The notes under the pieces are model-generated. The model was not told the origin of the DNA. It made no database searches and worked only from the letters and a program-made list of their open reading frames with translations. DNA of 44,812 nucleotides. Source: an uncultured bacterium (lineage in GTDB: Bacteria; Pseudomonadota; Gammaproteobacteria; Burkholderiales; Burkholderiaceae_C). Where the stretch lies: the NCBI GenBank assembly GCA_903928495.1, contig CAIYQZ010000007.1:1-44812 (forward strand), in the 5' to 3' direction. A program made the translations under genes and the position numbers. Position 1 is the first letter of the stretch. Every line of letters begins with the position of its first letter. Of this stretch, positions 42,283-44,812 are shown in pieces.

Positions 42283-43747
42283 ATGAGTCGTTTTCTTTCA
42301 TACTTGGTCTGGTCTGGTCTGGTCTGCGGCATGCGCCGCGCTGGTAGCGTGTGGTGGTGGGGCCGATAAAGGCAGCAACTCCGTGGTCACGACGACGCCC
42401 ACACCCGTGGTCCTGCAAAGCCTGTCAGTTTCCCCTGCCACGGTGAACGTTGTGGTTGGCGGACAGCAAACTTTTGCTGTCCGGGGTGTTTATTCGGACG
42501 GCAGCACGCAGGCGCTGACCACAGGCGTTGCCTGGAGCAGCCCAGGCACTGTCGCCACAGTCGATGCCAGCAGTGGGGCGGCCAAAGGCGTGGCCGCTGG
42601 CGTGGAAACGATCACGGCCACATTCGGTACTCTGTCCGGTTTGGCACGAATGACCGTTTCCACTCCCTACCTGTTGGCAGCCGGCGGGTTGGAACACACA
42701 TTGGCCGTCAAGCAAGATGGCAGCCTGTACGCCTGGGGGCGCAACCAAACCGGTCAGCTGGGCGATGGTACGTTCCTCGATCGAACGGTCCCTACAGCAG
42801 TTGGCACCAGCAAGATATGGAAAAAGGTCGTGTCGGGCGACTATCACTCCATTGGTCTTCGCACAGATGGCACCTTATGGGCTTGGGGTCGCAATTTGAA
42901 TGGTCAACTCGGTACCGGAAATTCCGCAAGCTCTGGTGCGCCGGTACCGGTGGGCTCGTCAGCCGATTGGATCGATGTGGCGGCGGGTAGCTACCACTCA
43001 GCTGCTGTCAAAAAGGACGGCACCGTGTGGACCTGGGGTCGTAACTCGGTGGGTCAGTTGGGCTTGGGCGACAACGTTGATCGGTTTGACCCGCAACAGG
43101 TGCCGACAGCCACCAATACATGGGTAGCGGTTTCAGCCGGTACTGAACACACCGTTGCGCTGAACGCGTCGGGTGAGCTGTGGTCATGGGGTAACAGTTT
43201 CAATGGACAACTGGGAATAGGGACTGCTGACAACACCATGGTTCCAACTCTGGTGGTGGACCCCAACTCGGCGGCGGTAGCCTCTGGCGCAAGCCCCATA
43301 CGCTGGTCAGCGGTTGCCGCTGGTGGCGCGCACACCCTTGCAATTCAGACCAACGGGCGTTTGTACGCATGGGGTATGAACCTGAAAGGACAACTGGGAA
43401 CGGGCTCTGGGGCGGACAGCAACATTCCGACACGGGTCGGCACAGATGGAGATTGGGCCAGCATTTCCGGTGGACGAGAGCACAGTGCAGCCACACGCAT
43501 CGGTGGAACTTTGTGGGTATGGGGCAGCAATGGTGATGCGCAACTGGGCAATGGGACCTTCACTGCCCAGCCGCAGCCGACGCAATTGGGGGCGTCGTCC
43601 AACTGGGCGCGGGTGGGTACTGGGCCATTCACCACGTTTGCCTTGGGCACCAACGGTTTGTTGATGGGTTGGGGTCGCAACACCGAAGGTCAGCAGGGCA
43701 ATCGCAACGTGGGAGCGGCGGTGTCCACACCCACTGCCATCCCCTGA
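42283..43747 (+). CDS. RCC1-propeller lipoprotein with frameshifted signal peptide (probably phase-variable, off)
   Basis: Two frames together make one protein. From ATG 42283 the frame gives [14 protein letters not shown] and then leaves the coding frame, ending at TAA 42367. The downstream frame carries the lipobox LVAC (Cys at 42350), a Bacterial Ig-like 2 domain (about 42410-42660) and seven RCC1 blades with repeated WG-N--GQLG (about 42690-43730). The break falls at a 4-copy GGTCT tract; 5 copies would make [20 protein letters not shown], then LVAC, a full lipoprotein signal. Only a leaderless GTG start at 42383 would read the body as is. The product should be an outer-membrane surface propeller; its partner is unknown. 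A sequencing error of one repeat unit is the alternative. Confidence 0.8.
42306..42325 (+). repeat. Pentanucleotide tract GGTCT x4
   Basis: Four perfect copies sit inside the signal-peptide codons of the RCC1 lipoprotein. The unit length of 5 is not a multiple of 3, so each gain or loss shifts the frame; 2, 5 or 8 copies give the open frame, and 4 closes it. Confidence 0.9.
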
Positions 43748-43756
43748 GTTCTTGAA

Positions 43757-44656
43757 TTACCCGGGGTTGGACACCCCGCTCGCCACATGCCCGGCAGGTA
43801 CATGGCGGGCCGCAGACTCAATGTGACCAGTCTGGTCGTCAAAAAAGAAGTCCGGCTCGAACTCGCGCAAAAACTCGCCTTTGTCCAGCCCGCCCAGGAA
43901 CATGGCTTCGTCCACTTCGATGTGCCAGTCCATCAATGTGCGGATGGCGCGCTCATGCGCCGGGGCGCTGCGAGCTGTGACCAGCGCGGTGCGAATGCGC
44001 ATGTGAGGCGTGGCGGCCTGCTGCATGCCGTGCAGTGCCACCAACAGGGGTTTGAACGGGCCGTCTGGTAGAGGGTGCGCGGCATGCTCTGTTTCGTGTT
44101 GCTGAAACGCGCTCAGCCCCTGCGACTGGTACACACGCTCCGCTTCGTCTGAGAAGAGAACCGCATCCCCGTCGAACGCAATGCGCACTTCCTGTGGGTG
44201 CGCTGCACTGGCGTGGGCCGATTGGGGGTACACCTGCGCGGCGGGCACACCGGCTGCCAGTGCAGCCCGCACGTCGCTCAGGTGGGTACTCAGGAACAGG
44301 TTGGCCCGCAGCGGCTTCAGGTAGCGCCACGGTGCCTCGCCCCGCGTGAACGAACACCGGATGATGGGCAGCGCATAGTGCGCGGCAGACCGCATCACCC
44401 TCAAGCCGCTGACCGGGTCGTTGCGCGACAAAATGACCACTTCCACCCGCTGAACGCCGTCCTGGTTGAACGCCAGCAGCTTTTGCACCAGAGAAAAAGC
44501 CACGCCGGGCGGCGCTGGGGTGTCCAGCCGGTCGAGTTGCAGCTGCATGTACGCACGGTCATTCGCCTGCTCGAACACCTCGTTTTCTTCTTCAAAGTCG
44601 AACAGGGCGCGGCTGGAAATGGCCACCACCAGCTTGCCGTCGAGTGTCATGGCCAT
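43757..44656 (-). CDS. Cytosolic 5'-nucleotidase family protein (NT5C1-like)
   Basis: This 299-residue protein looks like the 5'-nucleotidase family related to eukaryotic cytosolic 5'-nucleotidase 1. It has LVVAISSRALFDFEEEN at the N-terminus, VEVVILSRNDPVSGLRVM in the middle, then AFDGDAVLFSDEAERVYQSQGL (a DGD motif for the HAD-like fold), and a late DWHIEVDEAMFLGGLDKGEFLREFEPDFFFDDQTGHIE. The reaction would be hydrolysis of nucleoside monophosphates. GGACACCCCC precedes ATG 44656. It is convergent with the RCC1 gene and 14 bp downstream of the gspF stop on the same strand, so it may be co-transcribed with that secretion operon. Confidence 0.88.
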   Translation of the reverse strand: MAMTLDGKLVVAISSRALFDFEEENEVFEQANDRAYMQLQLDRLDTPAPPGVAFSLVQKLLAFNQDGVQRVEVVILSRNDPVSGLRVMRSAAHYALPIIRCSFTRGEAPWRYLKPLRANLFLSTHLSDVRAALAAGVPAAQVYPQSAHASAAHPQEVRIAFDGDAVLFSDEAERVYQSQGLSAFQQHETEHAAHPLPDGPFKPLLVALHGMQQAATPHMRIRTALVTARSAPAHERAIRTLMDWHIEVDEAMFLGGLDKGEFLREFEPDFFFDDQTGHIESAARHVPAGHVASGVSNPG

Positions 44657-44670
44657 GGGGGTGTCCTTTG

Positions 44671-44812
44671 TTACTTCACCAACTGGTTCAGCTGGATGAT
44701 GGGCATCAGCACCGCCAGAACGATCAGCATCACCACCCCGCCCATGGCCACGATCAGCAGCGGCTCCAGGATGGTGGCCAGTTGCAGGGCGCGGCGTTGC
44801 ACCTCGTTGCCC
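44671..44812 (-). CDS. gspF: GspF, type II secretion inner-membrane protein, C-terminal end only
   Basis: The last 46 residues are in the window: GNEVQRRALQLATILEPLLI, then VAMGGVVMLIVLAVLMPIIQ, LNQLVK and a TAA stop. This is the conserved GspF/PilC C-terminus, with EPLLI, the last membrane helix and a short polar tail. The rest lies to the right of the window. It indicates a type II secretion operon running leftward, with the 5'-nucleotidase gene at its end. Confidence 0.93.
   Translation of the reverse strand, partial: GNEVQRRALQLATILEPLLIVAMGGVVMLIVLAVLMPIIQLNQLVK

Noticed and set aside
1-44812. CRISPR array, tRNA, rRNA, phage or IS element
   Set aside because: No regularly spaced direct repeats, no cloverleaf with a CCA end, and no transposase or integrase frame was seen on either strand.

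Overview
The window reads as a piece of chromosome from a motile, high-GC betaproteobacterium, most likely of the family Comamonadaceae (Hydrogenophaga / Rhodoferax / Acidovorax type). The basis is gene content and order (the DUF6352/DUF3348/DUF802/OmpA/DUF2894 block, a complete beta-type flg cluster with flgA-flgM-flgN divergent from flgB-L, and a NodT/RND efflux operon), the codon bias, and short dispersed AT-richer repeats of a kind I associate with that family. No database was searched, so the genus is inference.

Layout. 1-725: 5'-end of a DUF3644 gene that runs off the left edge. 726-1302: no convincing gene. 1303-6517: a divergent DUF6352 gene facing an overlapping four-gene operon, DUF3348, DUF802 (MotA/TolQ-like with a very long helical tail), an OmpA/MotB-like protein and DUF2894. 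This looks like a proton-driven, ZorAB-like motor of unknown job and is the best candidate for an undescribed system here. 6562-9626: a SUI1/YciH protein, a 45-residue secreted peptide, a TPR protein and a HupE/UreJ-like membrane protein. 9643-14219: CIA30 and transglutaminase genes, then an IclR regulator divergent from an HMG-CoA-lyase / family III CoA-transferase pair, with two tandem operator-like palindromes between them. 14276-21357: a small membrane protein, then TetR with a perfect 26-bp palindrome at its start, and a NodT, adaptor and RND tripartite efflux operon. 21491-25683: an orphan peptidase-C39-like protein, CcoG, CreA, MarC and an unrecognised protein. 25700-38346: flgN, flgM and flgA on the minus strand (a clear FliA-type promoter precedes flgM) and flgBCDEFGHIJKL on the plus strand, followed closely by an HDOD signalling protein. 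39669-44812: queC, an SbmA/BacA-like ABC exporter, an RCC1-propeller lipoprotein, a cytosolic 5'-nucleotidase and the 3' end of gspF.

How the genes fit together. The flagellar block encodes rod, hook, rings, hook-filament junction, the P-ring chaperone, the anti-sigma factor and the junction-protein chaperone. The efflux block is a self-contained regulated pump. The IclR block looks like a small catabolic unit. Two things stand out in the sequence itself. A four-copy GGTCT tract in the signal peptide of the RCC1 lipoprotein puts the gene out of frame, and one more copy would restore a perfect lipoprotein signal, which suggests phase variation. Short repeat families also sit between genes and, in three cases, in frame inside genes (IclR, NodT, ABC exporter).
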